From RGIG5057 sp964371585 (GTDB lineage Bacteria; Bacillota; Clostridia; TANB77; CAG-465): 64,000 nucleotides of DNA. This document shows, in pieces, positions 1 to 8,911 of the stretch. The translations under genes were made by a program, and so were the position numbers. The notes beneath the pieces were generated by a model. It did not search any database and had not been told where the DNA came from. It was given only the letters and a program-made list of their open reading frames with translations. How positions within the stretch are numbered: position 1 is the first letter of the stretch; the number at the start of each line of letters is the position of its first letter. Where the stretch lies: the NCBI GenBank assembly GCA_964371585.1, contig CAYJMD010000001.1:179637-243636 (forward strand), written 5' to 3'.

Positions 1-81
1 AAGTTATATAGTATAATATTGTATTATTAGTATTATAATATCTGAAAGTGACATGTATGTGACAGTTTAAGAAAAAAGTAA

Positions 82-118
82 AAATCCTACTTAAATTAAT
101 AAGTAAGATTTTTATTTA
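82..118 (-). terminator. Intrinsic terminator of the first gene
   Basis: An interrupted inverted repeat, AAATC.TACTTA against TAAGTA.GATTT, is flanked by A-runs on one side and T-runs on the other. It lies just past the stop codon of the minus-strand gene and could act in both directions. Bases 1-80 upstream hold no gene that I can recognise. Confidence 0.6.
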
Positions 119-154
119 AACATTATTTTATTTTCTTCAGTAGGTAATTATTTT

Positions 155-1888
155 TTATAACATATTTTTTTTAAAACGTTTTGGTGATTTTAAGGAGAAT
201 ATATTAAGTATATTAAATAAACTAGGTTTATTTGTATATAGCATAGGTAAATTTTCATTATTATTTATTAAAGTATATTTTTCAGAAAGGTTTAATAATT
301 CAAACTTAATATCATCCATATTAGAGTCATCTATTAGTACTATATATTCTATATTATTAGCTATAATTAAAAGTAATTTTTCTGTTTTAGCGTCATAAAT
401 ATATACATCATTAATAGATATATTGTTAAATTCTAAATAGGTAGTTCTAAGTGATGTAAATAATTTTTCAATACTTTCAGTTTCTTTTATATTAGTGTTA
501 ATTATATGTTTTAAATTTTTAGAGTTTAAGAATTCTACATTATTATGTCCTAAATTTTCTTTAGGATCTTTGCATAAATCTTTTATATATACAAGTTCAT
601 TTAAAAGACCACTATTTATCATAACACAAATATCATCACTATTTTCATTAATACCTTGTACAATTCTAAATGTTAAATCTTCGTATAATCTAATATATTT
701 TTCTTTACCTAACATATAGTCAGCTAAGTAGTATTTAAGTTTACTAACTAAATTTGTACATGAACTTTCATTAGAATGAATAACATCATACGTTATAGAA
801 TTAAATATTTCTATGTGTATTTTTGAACTTTTTAATATTAGCATGTCTTCAAGTTTTTTCAAATATATAACATAAGTATCTTTAGCAAAATTTTCTTTTT
901 CCTCTATTACTTTTGTAATAAATAATGTTTGGATATCGGTTATTTCTGTTAATATATCTGTTTCGAGTTCATCTAGTTTTTCTGTCAAACTTAGTTCTAA
1001 AGCAGTGTAGTTATTATCTAGATCTTTTTCATCATGCTTATTATGATTGATTTTGTTTAGTACAGTTTTAACAGTTCTAATTAGTTCATTTTCTCTTTTA
1101 TATAACTCAGTTATATCAATTTTTTTCTTTATTGAATTTTGTTTTATTTTTAAAAAATTATCATTTAATAATCTGTTAAAGTAGCATAGTTTATTATAGT
1201 TAGAATAAGTTCTACTTATAATATCAAATAATTTGTATATTTTATCTAAATCATGTTTTTTAAGGAAAGAAGAGCCTTTGTAAGAAAATAGATTAGCATA
1301 TAAGCTTTCTTCGCTTATTCTATATATAAAACAAATTTGTCTTAGTAATTTTCCTTCTAGAAAGTAAATGTCATTATCAGCTATAATGTTATAACCTAAA
1401 AAATTATTTTGATAACTTCTATAAGTTGGCATCAAACTCAATGATTGGGGTAGAGTATATAATAATCTACAAGTAAGATTAGATAATACTGCTCTATTAA
1501 ATCCAAAATTATAATGCTTTGGTTTATAATTTTCTTTAGCAAGTTTAGCCTCAGAATACCCAATTAAAAAATGTTTGTCATTTACTTGTTTAGTACATAA
1601 AACATAAAGAAGTCTTAGATATACAGCTTGAATATTTGTTATGTCTTTTATATACAGCTCTTTTTTTAAGGCATCGTAGTAACCTGTTTTATAATCCAAT
1701 AAGTCTTTACTACCAGTTAGAACAACGTCAATATTCGTATATAATTTTTTATATAATTTATTAACATCGAGTTTAGAAATATATCCAAATTCTAGTAATT
1801 TAGAAATAAGGGAATTAATTATATTTATAAAATCATCAGTTAAATTACACTTTTTTTGCAATTTTAATAGATAACTATTTTTCATCAT
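155..1888 (-). CDS. Hypothetical protein, 577 residues
   Basis: I do not recognise this protein. It looks cytoplasmic, Lys/Ile/Leu/Asn rich, with long predicted helices and a likely coiled coil around residues 250-360. The start is set at the ATG at 1888 because GGAGG at 1896-1900 lies 7 bases upstream of it and a promoter (TTGTAT-N17-TACAAT, 1913-1941) starts transcription about 18 bases upstream. The frame is open 32 codons further and would add a hydrophobic N-terminus, but that stretch encodes the promoter and ribosome binding site, so the apparent signal anchor is very probably an artefact. It is a single gene, divergent from rmuC, with its own terminator. Function unknown. Confidence 0.7.
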   Translation of the reverse strand: MMKNSYLLKLQKKCNLTDDFINIINSLISKLLEFGYISKLDVNKLYKKLYTNIDVVLTGSKDLLDYKTGYYDALKKELYIKDITNIQAVYLRLLYVLCTKQVNDKHFLIGYSEAKLAKENYKPKHYNFGFNRAVLSNLTCRLLYTLPQSLSLMPTYRSYQNNFLGYNIIADNDIYFLEGKLLRQICFIYRISEESLYANLFSYKGSSFLKKHDLDKIYKLFDIISRTYSNYNKLCYFNRLLNDNFLKIKQNSIKKKIDITELYKRENELIRTVKTVLNKINHNKHDEKDLDNNYTALELSLTEKLDELETDILTEITDIQTLFITKVIEEKENFAKDTYVIYLKKLEDMLILKSSKIHIEIFNSITYDVIHSNESSCTNLVSKLKYYLADYMLGKEKYIRLYEDLTFRIVQGINENSDDICVMINSGLLNELVYIKDLCKDPKENLGHNNVEFLNSKNLKHIINTNIKETESIEKLFTSLRTTYLEFNNISINDVYIYDAKTEKLLLIIANNIEYIVLIDDSNMDDIKFELLNLSEKYTLINNNENLPMLYTNKPSLFNILNIFSLKSPKRFKKNML

Positions 1889-1912
1889 ATGTAAACCTCC
1901 GTATATACAAAT

Positions 1913-1941
1913 ATTGTATAACAAAAATAAAAAAAATACAA
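1913..1941 (-). promoter_or_regulatory. Sigma-A promoter of the first gene
   Basis: Read on the minus strand: TTGTAT (1936-1941), 17-base spacer, TACAAT (1913-1918). Predicted start of transcription is near 1906, which gives a short leader to the ATG at 1888 and argues against the longer upstream open frame. Confidence 0.55.
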
Positions 1942-2097
1942 TAAAAAATAATGAAATATTTGTGATATTTATTAATTTTTTCAAAAAATAGTAAGTTAAC
2001 TGTAATATGTAATATTAGTGTAATATTTATACAAATTTATACATTTTTTTAATATTGTTTTTAAATGAAATATTTATACATATATGAATTTATTTTG

Positions 2098-2126
2098 TTG
2101 ACAAACAAACTTTTGTTTGATATAAT
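2098..2126 (+). promoter_or_regulatory. rmuC promoter with LexA-like operator in the spacer
   Basis: TTGACA (2098-2103), 17-base spacer, TATAAT (2121-2126). The spacer contains an inverted repeat, CAAACAAA-CT-TTTGTTTG (2102-2119), whose core AAAC-TTTT-GTTT (2107-2118) resembles the Gram-positive LexA box GAAC-N4-GTTC, in the looser AAAC/GTTT form. An operator here would block RNA polymerase directly. The uvrA promoter carries a similar box in the same position. LexA control is inference. Confidence 0.6.
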
Positions 2127-2152
2127 TACTTATATAAAAGGAAGGTAAATAT

Positions 2153-3391
2153 ATGGATATAACAATAATAATGCTTGGTATTGTTATACTATTATTAATA
2201 ATTGTAATAGTACAAAACATACTAAAAAACAAATCAAATGAAATAAAAGAAGAAAATATAAAATTAAGACAAGAACTTTCAGGACTTCTTATGCAAACAA
2301 GAGAAGAGATATCTAAAAACATAGGTAATAAATTAGTAGAGACAACTAATATACAACAAGTTGGACTTGCTAATTTAACTACTATGAATGAAACAAAACT
2401 TGAGAATATAAGAAAATCAGTTGAAGATAAATTATCATCTATTCAAAAAGATAATGGTGAAAAACTAGAAAAAATGAGAATGACAGTTGACGAAAAACTT
2501 CATAATACACTTGAAAAAAGATTAGGTGAATCATTTAAACTTGTAAATGATAGACTTGAATCAGTATATAAAGGTTTAGGAGAAATGCAAACTTTAGCAC
2601 AAGGAGTTGGAGATTTAAAAAAAGTATTTACTAATGTTAAATCTAGAGGTTTTTGGGGAGAGATTGGACTTGGTAATATCTTAGAACAGTTTTTAACAAA
2701 AGATCAATATTTATGTAGTGTTAAAACTAAACCTAAATCAAATGATTTTGTTGAGTTTGCTATAAAATTACCTGGTAAAGAAGATTCAGATATGGTGCTA
2801 CTACCAGTTGATTCTAAGTTTCCTATTGAAGATTATACAAGACTTGTTGATGCTGAAGAAAAAGGTGATGTTGAAGCTGTTAATGAATCTAGAAAAAAAC
2901 TATATAATTCAATTAAACTATTTGCTAAAGATATAAATGAAAAATATATTGAAACACCCTATACAACTGATTTTGGTATCATGTTTTTACCAACTGAAAG
3001 TTTATACTGTGAAGTTGTAAGAAATACAGATTTATGCGAAGTATTAACTCAGAAGTATAGAGTTGTTGTAAGTGGACCAACTACATTTGTAGCACTTTTA
3101 AATAGTCTTCAACTTGGATTTAAAACTTTAGCTATAGAAAAACGTTCTTCAGAAGTATGGCAATTACTTGGAATTGTTAAATCTGAATTTGGTAAGTTTG
3201 GTGACTTACTTGAAAAAACAAATAAAAAGTTGGTTGAAATATCTAATACGATGGAACAAGCAACTAGAAAAACTAGAACAATAGAAAGAAAATTAAAAAA
3301 AGTAGAAGCTCTTGAAGTTTCTTCAGAAGATAATTTTTATGAATTAGATTCGTATGATCTTTTAGAAGAAGCTAAAAATGAAGAAGAATAA
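2153..3391 (+). CDS. rmuC: RmuC family DNA recombination protein
   Basis: RmuC proteins are membrane-anchored and nuclease-fold related; they limit inversions at short inverted repeats and have been linked to the SOS response in E. coli. Residues 2-22 form an N-terminal membrane anchor, about 28-135 a long coiled coil rich in Lys/Glu, and about 140-380 the conserved RmuC domain, including SRGFWGEIGLGNILEQ, PVDSKFP and GIMFLPTESLYCEVVRN. Length (412) fits the family. The ATG follows GGAAGG, and the promoter has a LexA-like inverted repeat in its spacer. It is monocistronic, closed by a strong terminator. Confidence 0.93.
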   Translation: MDITIIMLGIVILLLIIVIVQNILKNKSNEIKEENIKLRQELSGLLMQTREEISKNIGNKLVETTNIQQVGLANLTTMNETKLENIRKSVEDKLSSIQKDNGEKLEKMRMTVDEKLHNTLEKRLGESFKLVNDRLESVYKGLGEMQTLAQGVGDLKKVFTNVKSRGFWGEIGLGNILEQFLTKDQYLCSVKTKPKSNDFVEFAIKLPGKEDSDMVLLPVDSKFPIEDYTRLVDAEEKGDVEAVNESRKKLYNSIKLFAKDINEKYIETPYTTDFGIMFLPTESLYCEVVRNTDLCEVLTQKYRVVVSGPTTFVALLNSLQLGFKTLAIEKRSSEVWQLLGIVKSEFGKFGDLLEKTNKKLVEISNTMEQATRKTRTIERKLKKVEALEVSSEDNFYELDSYDLLEEAKNEEE

Positions 3392-3410
3392 TACTATATA
3401 ATGTAAACAG

Positions 3411-3450
3411 CAATCTTTGTATTTATTTAAATATAAAGATTGTTTTTTTT
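3411..3450 (+). terminator. Terminator after rmuC
   Basis: Stem CAATCTTT/AAAGATTG (3411-3418 with 3435-3442) followed by eight T residues. Confidence 0.85.
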
Positions 3451-3466
3451 ATATGAATTAAAAAAC

Positions 3467-3495
3467 TTTACAAATCGCATAAAGTGTGGTAGAAT
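3467..3495 (+). promoter_or_regulatory. glmU promoter
   Basis: TTTACA (3467-3472), 17-base spacer, TAGAAT (3490-3495), about 55 bases ahead of the glmU start. Confidence 0.55.
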
Positions 3496-3550
3496 ATATT
3501 AGAAATTTTGTATTAATATATACAATATTGTTATAAGGAGATGGAAACAA

Positions 3551-4915
3551 ATGAGTAAAGTAAAAGCTATAATACTTGCTGGTGGTAAAGGTACAAGAAT
3601 GAAATCAGAACTTCCTAAAGTATTACACAAAGTATATGATAGACCAATTATAGATTATGTATGTGATGCATGTAAAAATGCTGATGTTGAAGAAATATAT
3701 ACAATTGTTGGTCATAAAGCTGAATTAGTAGAAGCTAATCTTGCTCCAAGAGAGTATGTTAAATGTGTTGTTCAAAAAGAACAACTTGGTACAGGTCATG
3801 CGGCTCTTCAAGCTGAAGAGTATATAAATGATGAAGATATGGTAGTTATAGTTAATGGTGATATGCCACTTATTTCTTCATATACAATTAAAGCATTTTT
3901 ATCATTCTTAGAATTAGGTAATTATGATGGTGCACTTGCATCAGCTGTATTTGATAAAACTCCAGCTTATGGTAGAGTAATTCGTGATGATATGGGTAAT
4001 TTATCTAAAATAGTAGAACAAAAAGATTGTAATGAAGATGAACTTAAAGTAGAAGAAGTAAACATAGGATTATACTGTTTTAAAGGTAAATTCTTAAAAG
4101 AAGCATTTTCTAAATTAGATAATAATAATGCGCAACAAGAATATTATATAACAGATATTCCATACCATATAATAGCTGGTGGTGGAAGAATAGGTGTATA
4201 CATGATTCAAGATCCAGATGAAACACAAGGGGTTAACTCAAGAAGTGATTTATCTATTATAACAAAAACATTATTCAATAATACAAGACATAAACATATG
4301 GATGCAGGGGTTACTTTAATAGATCCTTCTAATACATACATAAGTTTAGATGTAGAGATAGGAAGAGACACTATAATATATCCAGGGACAAATCTTCAAG
4401 GTAAAACAGTTATTGGAGAAAATTGTATAATAGGGCCAAATTCTACAATAGTAAATAGTACTATTGGTAATAATACTAAAGTAGAAACTAGTAAAATAGA
4501 AGAAAGTATTGTAAAAGATAATTCTGTTATAGGTCCATTTGCTAATTTAAGAGTTGGAACTGAAGTAGGAAATAATGTACGTTTAGGAAGCTTTGTTGAA
4601 ATTAAAAAATCAGTAATTGGTGACAAAACAAAATTACCTCATCTTGCATATATTGGTGATAGTGAAATAGGGCAAAATGTAGAACTTGCTTGTGGAGTTA
4701 TTACTTGTAATATGAATACTAAATATGAAAAAAATAAAACAATAGTTAAAGATAATGCTTTTGTTGGTGCAAACTCTGTTCTTCTTGCTCCAGTAGTAAT
4801 AGAAGAAGATGCAGTTGTAGCTGCTAGTACAACAATTGGTGATAAACTTGCTAAAGGTGCACTTGGAATATCAAGAGCAAAAGTAGAAATTAAAGAAGGA
4901 TATAATCAAAAATAA
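3551..4915 (+). CDS. glmU: Bifunctional UDP-GlcNAc pyrophosphorylase / GlcN-1-P acetyltransferase
   Basis: GlmU makes UDP-N-acetylglucosamine, the precursor of peptidoglycan and teichoic acids, by acetylating glucosamine-1-phosphate and then transferring UMP. The N-terminal nucleotidyltransferase domain shows LAGGKGTRMKSELPKVLH (residues 9-26), QLGTGHA and NGDMPL. From about residue 250 a left-handed beta helix of hexapeptide repeats (IG.NT.I and similar) forms the acetyltransferase, with the catalytic-His segment LPHLAYIGDSEIG. Length 454 is normal for full-length GlmU. The ATG lies 9 bases after AAGGAG. Often paired with prs elsewhere; here it stands alone. Confidence 0.97.
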   Translation: MSKVKAIILAGGKGTRMKSELPKVLHKVYDRPIIDYVCDACKNADVEEIYTIVGHKAELVEANLAPREYVKCVVQKEQLGTGHAALQAEEYINDEDMVVIVNGDMPLISSYTIKAFLSFLELGNYDGALASAVFDKTPAYGRVIRDDMGNLSKIVEQKDCNEDELKVEEVNIGLYCFKGKFLKEAFSKLDNNNAQQEYYITDIPYHIIAGGGRIGVYMIQDPDETQGVNSRSDLSIITKTLFNNTRHKHMDAGVTLIDPSNTYISLDVEIGRDTIIYPGTNLQGKTVIGENCIIGPNSTIVNSTIGNNTKVETSKIEESIVKDNSVIGPFANLRVGTEVGNNVRLGSFVEIKKSVIGDKTKLPHLAYIGDSEIGQNVELACGVITCNMNTKYEKNKTIVKDNAFVGANSVLLAPVVIEEDAVVAASTTIGDKLAKGALGISRAKVEIKEGYNQK

Positions 4916-4975
4916 TTAACTAAAAGTTGCATATTAAAAATTATATAAAAATATTAAAAAATATTCAAAAAAATG

Positions 4976-5004
4976 TTGACAAACTAAAAATAATATGGTA
5001 ATAT
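4976..5004 (+). promoter_or_regulatory. tRNA-Leu promoter
   Basis: Near-consensus TTGACA (4976-4981), 17-base spacer, TAATAT (4999-5004), placed about 10-17 bases before the tRNA. Confidence 0.75.
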
Positions 5005-5020
5005 ATATAACATATGCAAC

Positions 5021-5104
5021 GCGAGTATGGCGGAATTGGCAGACGCGCCGGACTTAGAATCCGGTATCTATGATGTGAAGGTTCAAGTCCTTTTACTCGC
5101 ACCA
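5021..5104 (+). tRNA. tRNA-Leu (anticodon TAG)
   Basis: Cloverleaf with acceptor GCGAGTA/TACTCGC, a long variable arm typical of leucine tRNA, anticodon stem CCGGA/TCCGG around TAG, T-loop GTTCAAGTC, and an encoded CCA end. Confidence 0.96.
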
Positions 5105-5111
5105 TATAATT

Positions 5112-5145
5112 ACACTAAAGTAGAAATACTTTAGTGTTTTTTATT
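5112..5145 (+). terminator. Terminator after tRNA-Leu
   Basis: Perfect 11-bp stem ACACTAAAGTA/TACTTTAGTGT with a GAAA loop, followed by a T-run. Confidence 0.85.
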
Positions 5146-5160
5146 TGTATAATACTAAAG

Positions 5161-5189
5161 TTGAAGTTTACATAAATGTATGGTATAAT
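5161..5189 (+). promoter_or_regulatory. Promoter of the small membrane protein gene
   Basis: TTGAAG (5161-5166), 17-base spacer, TATAAT (5184-5189). The leader of about 70 bases up to the ATG at 5268 shows no clear structure. Confidence 0.5.
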
Positions 5190-5267
5190 TAATAGTGAAC
5201 AAATTTTTTATAAGAGGCATAATTATGCATAAATGGTTAGTTAAACTAAATTTAGGAGGACTTAAAA

Positions 5268-5603
5268 ATGAAAAAATACGAGTTTATTCATTTACTTGCT
5301 TTTACACCTATAGCTGCTATAGTCATGGCTATTACAAAAAGAAATTATCATGATATGTTATGGCTTTTGGTATTAATGGGTGTTCTTATAACATTACTTC
5401 AGATATTTGTAAGGAGTCATGGGAAAGATAAACATAGGGAACATGTTAAAACTAGTATTATTGGAAAAGTATTATTTATATCACCAATAGTTATATACTA
5501 CATACTCCTTATTGTTGCTTTTTGTTTGCCAAGAAAAATTATTTTTTTAGAAGCAAAAGAGTTACATAAATTAAGTACTGTTATTATTGATTATATTATT
5601 TAG
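5268..5603 (+). CDS. Small membrane protein of unknown function
   Basis: A 111-residue protein with about three hydrophobic segments (residues 8-23, 30-48 and 65-86) separated by a basic loop (RSHGKDKHREHVK). AGGAGG precedes the ATG. It has its own promoter and terminator and sits directly ahead of the spore-coat genes yabP and yabQ. I do not recognise the family. Confidence 0.65.
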   Translation: MKKYEFIHLLAFTPIAAIVMAITKRNYHDMLWLLVLMGVLITLLQIFVRSHGKDKHREHVKTSIIGKVLFISPIVIYYILLIVAFCLPRKIIFLEAKELHKLSTVIIDYII

Positions 5604-5609
5604 TCTTAT

Positions 5610-5656
5610 AAATCTAAATCTTAGGTATTAACCTATTATTTAGATTTATTTTTATT
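5610..5656 (+). terminator. Terminator after the small membrane protein gene
   Basis: AAATCTAAAT/ATTTAGATTT outer stem with an inner TAGGT/ACCTA stem, followed by ATTTTTATTT. Confidence 0.7.
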
Positions 5657-5717
5657 TATATATCATAATAGAAGATTTTAATACATATATACTAATAAGA
5701 GATTTTTGGAGGGATAT

Positions 5718-6011
5718 ATGGAAGATAAAAAAATTGGTAATAAACTTACAACAAATCAAAATATAATTATGGAGAACAGAGAAAAAGTATGTGTAACAGG
5801 TGTTATTGATATACATAGTTTTGATGATGAACTGGTTTTAGCTCAAACGGAGCTAGGGATTTTAACAATTAAAGGTGATGATTTAAAAATGAGTAAACTT
5901 TCTCTTGATAATAATGAATTAATAGTAGAAGGAAAAATTGTAGCTGTTGCATATAGTGATATAAATAATACGTCAAAACCTAAAGGTATTATGAATAAGT
6001 TATTTAAATAA
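5718..6011 (+). CDS. yabP: Sporulation protein YabP/YqfC family
   Basis: YabP-family proteins are made in the mother cell under sigma-E control in Bacillus and are needed for normal spore morphogenesis. The 97-residue product has the typical beta-rich domain, with N-terminal NREKVCVTGVIDIHSFDDE and LGILTIKGDDLKMSKLSLD. The start is the ATG at 5718, 5 bases after GGAGGG (5708-5713); an in-frame TTG at 5706 lies inside the ribosome binding site and is not credible. Followed 18 bases later by yabQ, then divIC, the conserved Firmicutes order. Confidence 0.9.
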   Translation: MEDKKIGNKLTTNQNIIMENREKVCVTGVIDIHSFDDELVLAQTELGILTIKGDDLKMSKLSLDNNELIVEGKIVAVAYSDINNTSKPKGIMNKLFK

Positions 6012-6029
6012 TATAAAAGGAAGCTAAAA

Positions 6030-6539
6030 ATGGATTTATCGTATCAATTATATGATTTTATTTCATATATAATAATAGGTAGTATAATGTGTATACTTCT
6101 GGATATATTTAGAGCATATAGGAAGTATAAAAAAGTAGGAAGAAATATAATTATACTTCAAGATATAGTATATTTTATATTACTTATAGTTATAGTTATT
6201 TTTGCTAATGTTTTTCTTTTGCATAGCCAAATACGATTTTATCTTGTGATAGGTATATGTATGGGTATTTTTTGTTATTATGTATTAATTAGTAAATTTA
6301 TAATCAATATATACATTAATATTTTTAAAATGAATAAAGTTTTAATAAATTTCATTTTTATGCCTATTACTTTAATTAGACAGGTTATAAGGCAAAATAA
6401 CAAAATAATAGGTAAAATAACATTTTTCTATTGCAATAAAATAAAAAATGTGATAAATTATATTATAATAAGGGTTAAAAGTCTAGAATTTTTTAAAATT
6501 TCAAAGAGTAAGAGGGTTGAAAATGAAAAAAACAAATAA
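6030..6539 (+). CDS. yabQ: Spore cortex biosynthesis membrane protein YabQ
   Basis: YabQ is an outer forespore membrane protein required for cortex formation. The protein has four or so hydrophobic segments in residues 1-100, with the family-like stretch GSIMCILLDIFRAYRK and then LQDIVYFILL. The C-terminal tail is basic and longer than the membrane domain. AAGGAAG precedes the ATG. Its end overlaps the start of divIC by 17 bases, indicating translational coupling. With yabP it is the best evidence here for endospore formation. Confidence 0.88.
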   Translation: MDLSYQLYDFISYIIIGSIMCILLDIFRAYRKYKKVGRNIIILQDIVYFILLIVIVIFANVFLLHSQIRFYLVIGICMGIFCYYVLISKFIINIYINIFKMNKVLINFIFMPITLIRQVIRQNNKIIGKITFFYCNKIKNVINYIIIRVKSLEFFKISKSKRVENEKNK

Positions 6540-6819
6540 TAATAGAAACAAGAAAAAAATATCTATGTTACCTATATTTTTTACAATTTTTTTAGCATAT
6601 TTTATATATACTGTATACAATCAACAAATTGAGATTAATAGTTATAATGTTCAAATTGAAATGTATACAAAAGAAATTGAAGATGGAAAAAAATTAGTAG
6701 AGTTATATGAGGCTGATGAACAAAATTTAGAATCTGATGAGTACATTGAATATGTAGCAAGAGAAACATTAGGATTAGTAAAGCCATATGAAAAAATTTT
6801 TATAGATATTAGCAAATAA
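6523..6819 (+). CDS. divIC: Septum formation initiator DivIC/FtsB family
   Basis: A 98-residue bitopic membrane protein of the divisome. It has a short basic cytoplasmic tail (MKKTNNNRNKKK), one transmembrane segment at about residues 14-32 (LPIFFTIFLAYFIYTVY), an extracellular coiled coil, and the conserved C-terminal EYIEYVARETLGLVKPYEKI motif. The ATG at 6523 is chosen because AGAGGG lies at 6511-6516; a TTG at 6517 is too close. Position after yabP-yabQ matches Bacillus and Clostridium; the usual neighbours yabR and spoIIE are not found downstream. Confidence 0.92.
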   Translation: MKKTNNNRNKKKISMLPIFFTIFLAYFIYTVYNQQIEINSYNVQIEMYTKEIEDGKKLVELYEADEQNLESDEYIEYVARETLGLVKPYEKIFIDISK

Positions 6820-6835
6820 CTGTATCAATATTTAG

Positions 6836-6868
6836 TCCATAACTTTAATAGTTATGGATTTATATTTT
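6836..6868 (+). terminator. Terminator after the yabP-yabQ-divIC operon
   Basis: Perfect 9-bp stem TCCATAACT/AGTTATGGA followed by TTTATATTTT. Confidence 0.75.
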
Positions 6869-6923
6869 ATACTATAGTTTAATTAATGTGTATTATTTAA
6901 GTATATATTTTGGAGGGACAAGC

Positions 6924-7922
6924 ATGGATATAAAAAAAATTATTAAGGGTAAGCTAAAATTAATTGAGACGATTATATATATTCTAGTTATAATTATGAC
7001 TGTTACACTATATATTTTAGGACCTATATATATTAAATTTATACCACTTTTATTTATTTTAGGTATTATTGGAAATATTATATTTAAAAGACCATGGATT
7101 ACAGCTATATTTACATTTATAGTTAGCTTATTTGTTAATGAAGTGTTTAATGTTACAAGTTTTACTAATAATCTTTTAGAGAGTTCATATACTTTTATTT
7201 TTGTTATTCTTGGAGAATTTGTAGGTAATTTTGCTAAAATTGCTTATCAAAACAAAAGTAAAAAAGTGACATCAAAAGATATTAAAAATTATACGTATAT
7301 TTTAGTTATAACAAGCATTGCACTGCTATTTAGTGGATACATAGATGGTAATCTGTTTAACTATTTAAAGTCACATGAAATCTTAACTAGTTATATTACA
7401 AATACATATAATATATTACCTGAAAATATTATTATTAAAAATGATAAGTATGTAAATGGTACAAATAATTACTATTCCTTTGAAATTGAAAATTTAGATG
7501 TTTCAAGTAAAAGTTATACATTTGGTGTTTATTCAGATAAATATCATGTAGTTGATGAATTTAAACTAACTAATTTAGAATATAGTGCAAATAAATTAAC
7601 TCAGGAACTTAAATTTAAAAATATAATCTTACAAGAAGGTTATGATATAAGTTTTACATATGATCCTATAACTGAAAATTTACTTTTTGTCATACTTTGT
7701 GATTCTACAGTAAATAATAATGATATGAATACATATATTGAAAATTCTGATACAATACTTAAAGAAGTTTTGAATTATAATGAATTTAAAGATATTGTTA
7801 GAGTACAGTTTAAGTATTTAACAGGTGATAATAAATTAATACTTGGAGAAATAACAGATAGTTATTTCCACAATATTGAGAAGTATAAAGAGGCGATGAA
7901 CGTAGAATTTATACAAAATTGA
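6924..7922 (+). CDS. Hypothetical multi-pass membrane protein with extracytoplasmic domain
   Basis: A 332-residue protein. Roughly the first 140 residues contain five or six hydrophobic helices, interrupted by a basic stretch (NKSKKVTSKDIK). The remaining part is soluble, beta-rich and Asn/Asp/Tyr rich, probably outside the membrane. The start at 6924 follows GGAGGG (6912-6917); upstream in-frame codons encode this site. It probably forms an operon with the HExxH protein 18-25 bases downstream, where spoIIE-type genes sit in relatives, but I see no SpoIIE motifs. Family not recognised. Confidence 0.7.
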   Translation: MDIKKIIKGKLKLIETIIYILVIIMTVTLYILGPIYIKFIPLLFILGIIGNIIFKRPWITAIFTFIVSLFVNEVFNVTSFTNNLLESSYTFIFVILGEFVGNFAKIAYQNKSKKVTSKDIKNYTYILVITSIALLFSGYIDGNLFNYLKSHEILTSYITNTYNILPENIIIKNDKYVNGTNNYYSFEIENLDVSSKSYTFGVYSDKYHVVDEFKLTNLEYSANKLTQELKFKNIILQEGYDISFTYDPITENLLFVILCDSTVNNNDMNTYIENSDTILKEVLNYNEFKDIVRVQFKYLTGDNKLILGEITDSYFHNIEKYKEAMNVEFIQN

Positions 7923-7946
7923 TATATGTAATGTGGAGGGTTGATT

Positions 7947-8765
7947 TTGGAAGAAAAAAATAAAGGGAGATTATCTATATTTTCGGATTTACTTATGCTT
8001 TGCATATGTCTTTTAATTATTATTGGCGTATATAGTGTTGTAAATCTTGATACTAGGGAAGATACAACCTTAGCACTTGTAGATGTAGAAGATGATATAA
8101 ATATAATAATTGATAAGATATATAAAGATTACAATGTTAAAGTGATTTATGGAAACTCAACTAAAACATATGCACAAAATGTAGATGCTAGTATACAAAC
8201 TGATGTAGAAGATTTAAGAAATCAACTTGAAATCTTAGAAGATGCTCTTAAAAAGTATCCAATAGATTTTTTTAAAGAGCAGTCAGTGACAATTATACTT
8301 TTAGATAAATTTAGTAATAATAATCTTGCGCTTGCATCAAAAAACAGTTTGAATGAGTATAAAATATATTTAAGTGATGTCAAAGATTTTGAAAGAAGCT
8401 TTCACCATGAAGCATATCATATTTTTGAATATATATACGAATCAGAATGTTTATTTACAAATTGGAGTGAGCTAAATCCTATTGATTTTAAATATAATGA
8501 AGATGTACTAGTTTTAGATTCTACTTATGTATATAACATTAATCAGTTTAATAATGATACTGTATATTTTGTAACTAAATATTCTAAAACATCTGAAAAA
8601 GAAGATAAGGCAGAAATATTTGCTGAAATTATGATAAATGGATATGGGATTAAAAAATACGAGCAATTTACAAATCTTTACACTAAAATTGAAAGCATGC
8701 AAAATATACTAAATACTACATTTGAAAAAATCCCAGCATATTGGAATAATTATAAAGAAATTTAA
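7947..8765 (+). CDS. Membrane-anchored putative zinc metallopeptidase (HExxH)
   Basis: A 272-residue protein with a membrane anchor near residues 9-30 (LSIFSDLLMLCICLLIIIGVYSV without its ends), a region with heptad character around 70-105, and the zinc-peptidase motif HEAYH at residues 154-158, followed about 60 residues later by EDKAEIFAE, which could supply a third glutamate ligand as in gluzincins. Most likely an extracytoplasmic peptidase or a relative that lost activity. The start is taken as TTG at 7947, 6 bases after GGAGGG; the TTG at 7941 touches that site. Probably co-transcribed with the preceding membrane protein. Confidence 0.65.
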   Translation: MEEKNKGRLSIFSDLLMLCICLLIIIGVYSVVNLDTREDTTLALVDVEDDINIIIDKIYKDYNVKVIYGNSTKTYAQNVDASIQTDVEDLRNQLEILEDALKKYPIDFFKEQSVTIILLDKFSNNNLALASKNSLNEYKIYLSDVKDFERSFHHEAYHIFEYIYESECLFTNWSELNPIDFKYNEDVLVLDSTYVYNINQFNNDTVYFVTKYSKTSEKEDKAEIFAEIMINGYGIKKYEQFTNLYTKIESMQNILNTTFEKIPAYWNNYKEI

Positions 8766-8786
8766 TTTAAAATAAAGTGAAAATAG

Positions 8787-8826
8787 ACATATATACTAAT
8801 TAGTTTTGTATATATGTTTCTTTTAT
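8787..8826 (+). terminator. Terminator after the HExxH gene
   Basis: Perfect 10-bp stem ACATATATAC/GTATATATGT followed by TTCTTTTATT. Confidence 0.65.
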
Positions 8827-8858
8827 TATAAGATACTAGTGATAGCTACTTGATATAG

Positions 8859-8887
8859 TTGAAAAATTATGTCAAATATGCTATAAT
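8859..8887 (+). promoter_or_regulatory. Promoter of the secreted coiled-coil / radical SAM operon
   Basis: TTGAAA (8859-8864), 17-base spacer, TATAAT (8882-8887); the ATG follows at 8912. Confidence 0.65.
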
Positions 8888-8911
8888 GATTATGTTAATG
8901 GAGTTGAATTT

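Noticed and set aside
1889..1984. Signal anchor on the first protein from an upstream start
   Set aside because: The stretch codes for the promoter and GGAGG site of the shorter gene, so the hydrophobic residues are a by-product of T-rich sequence.
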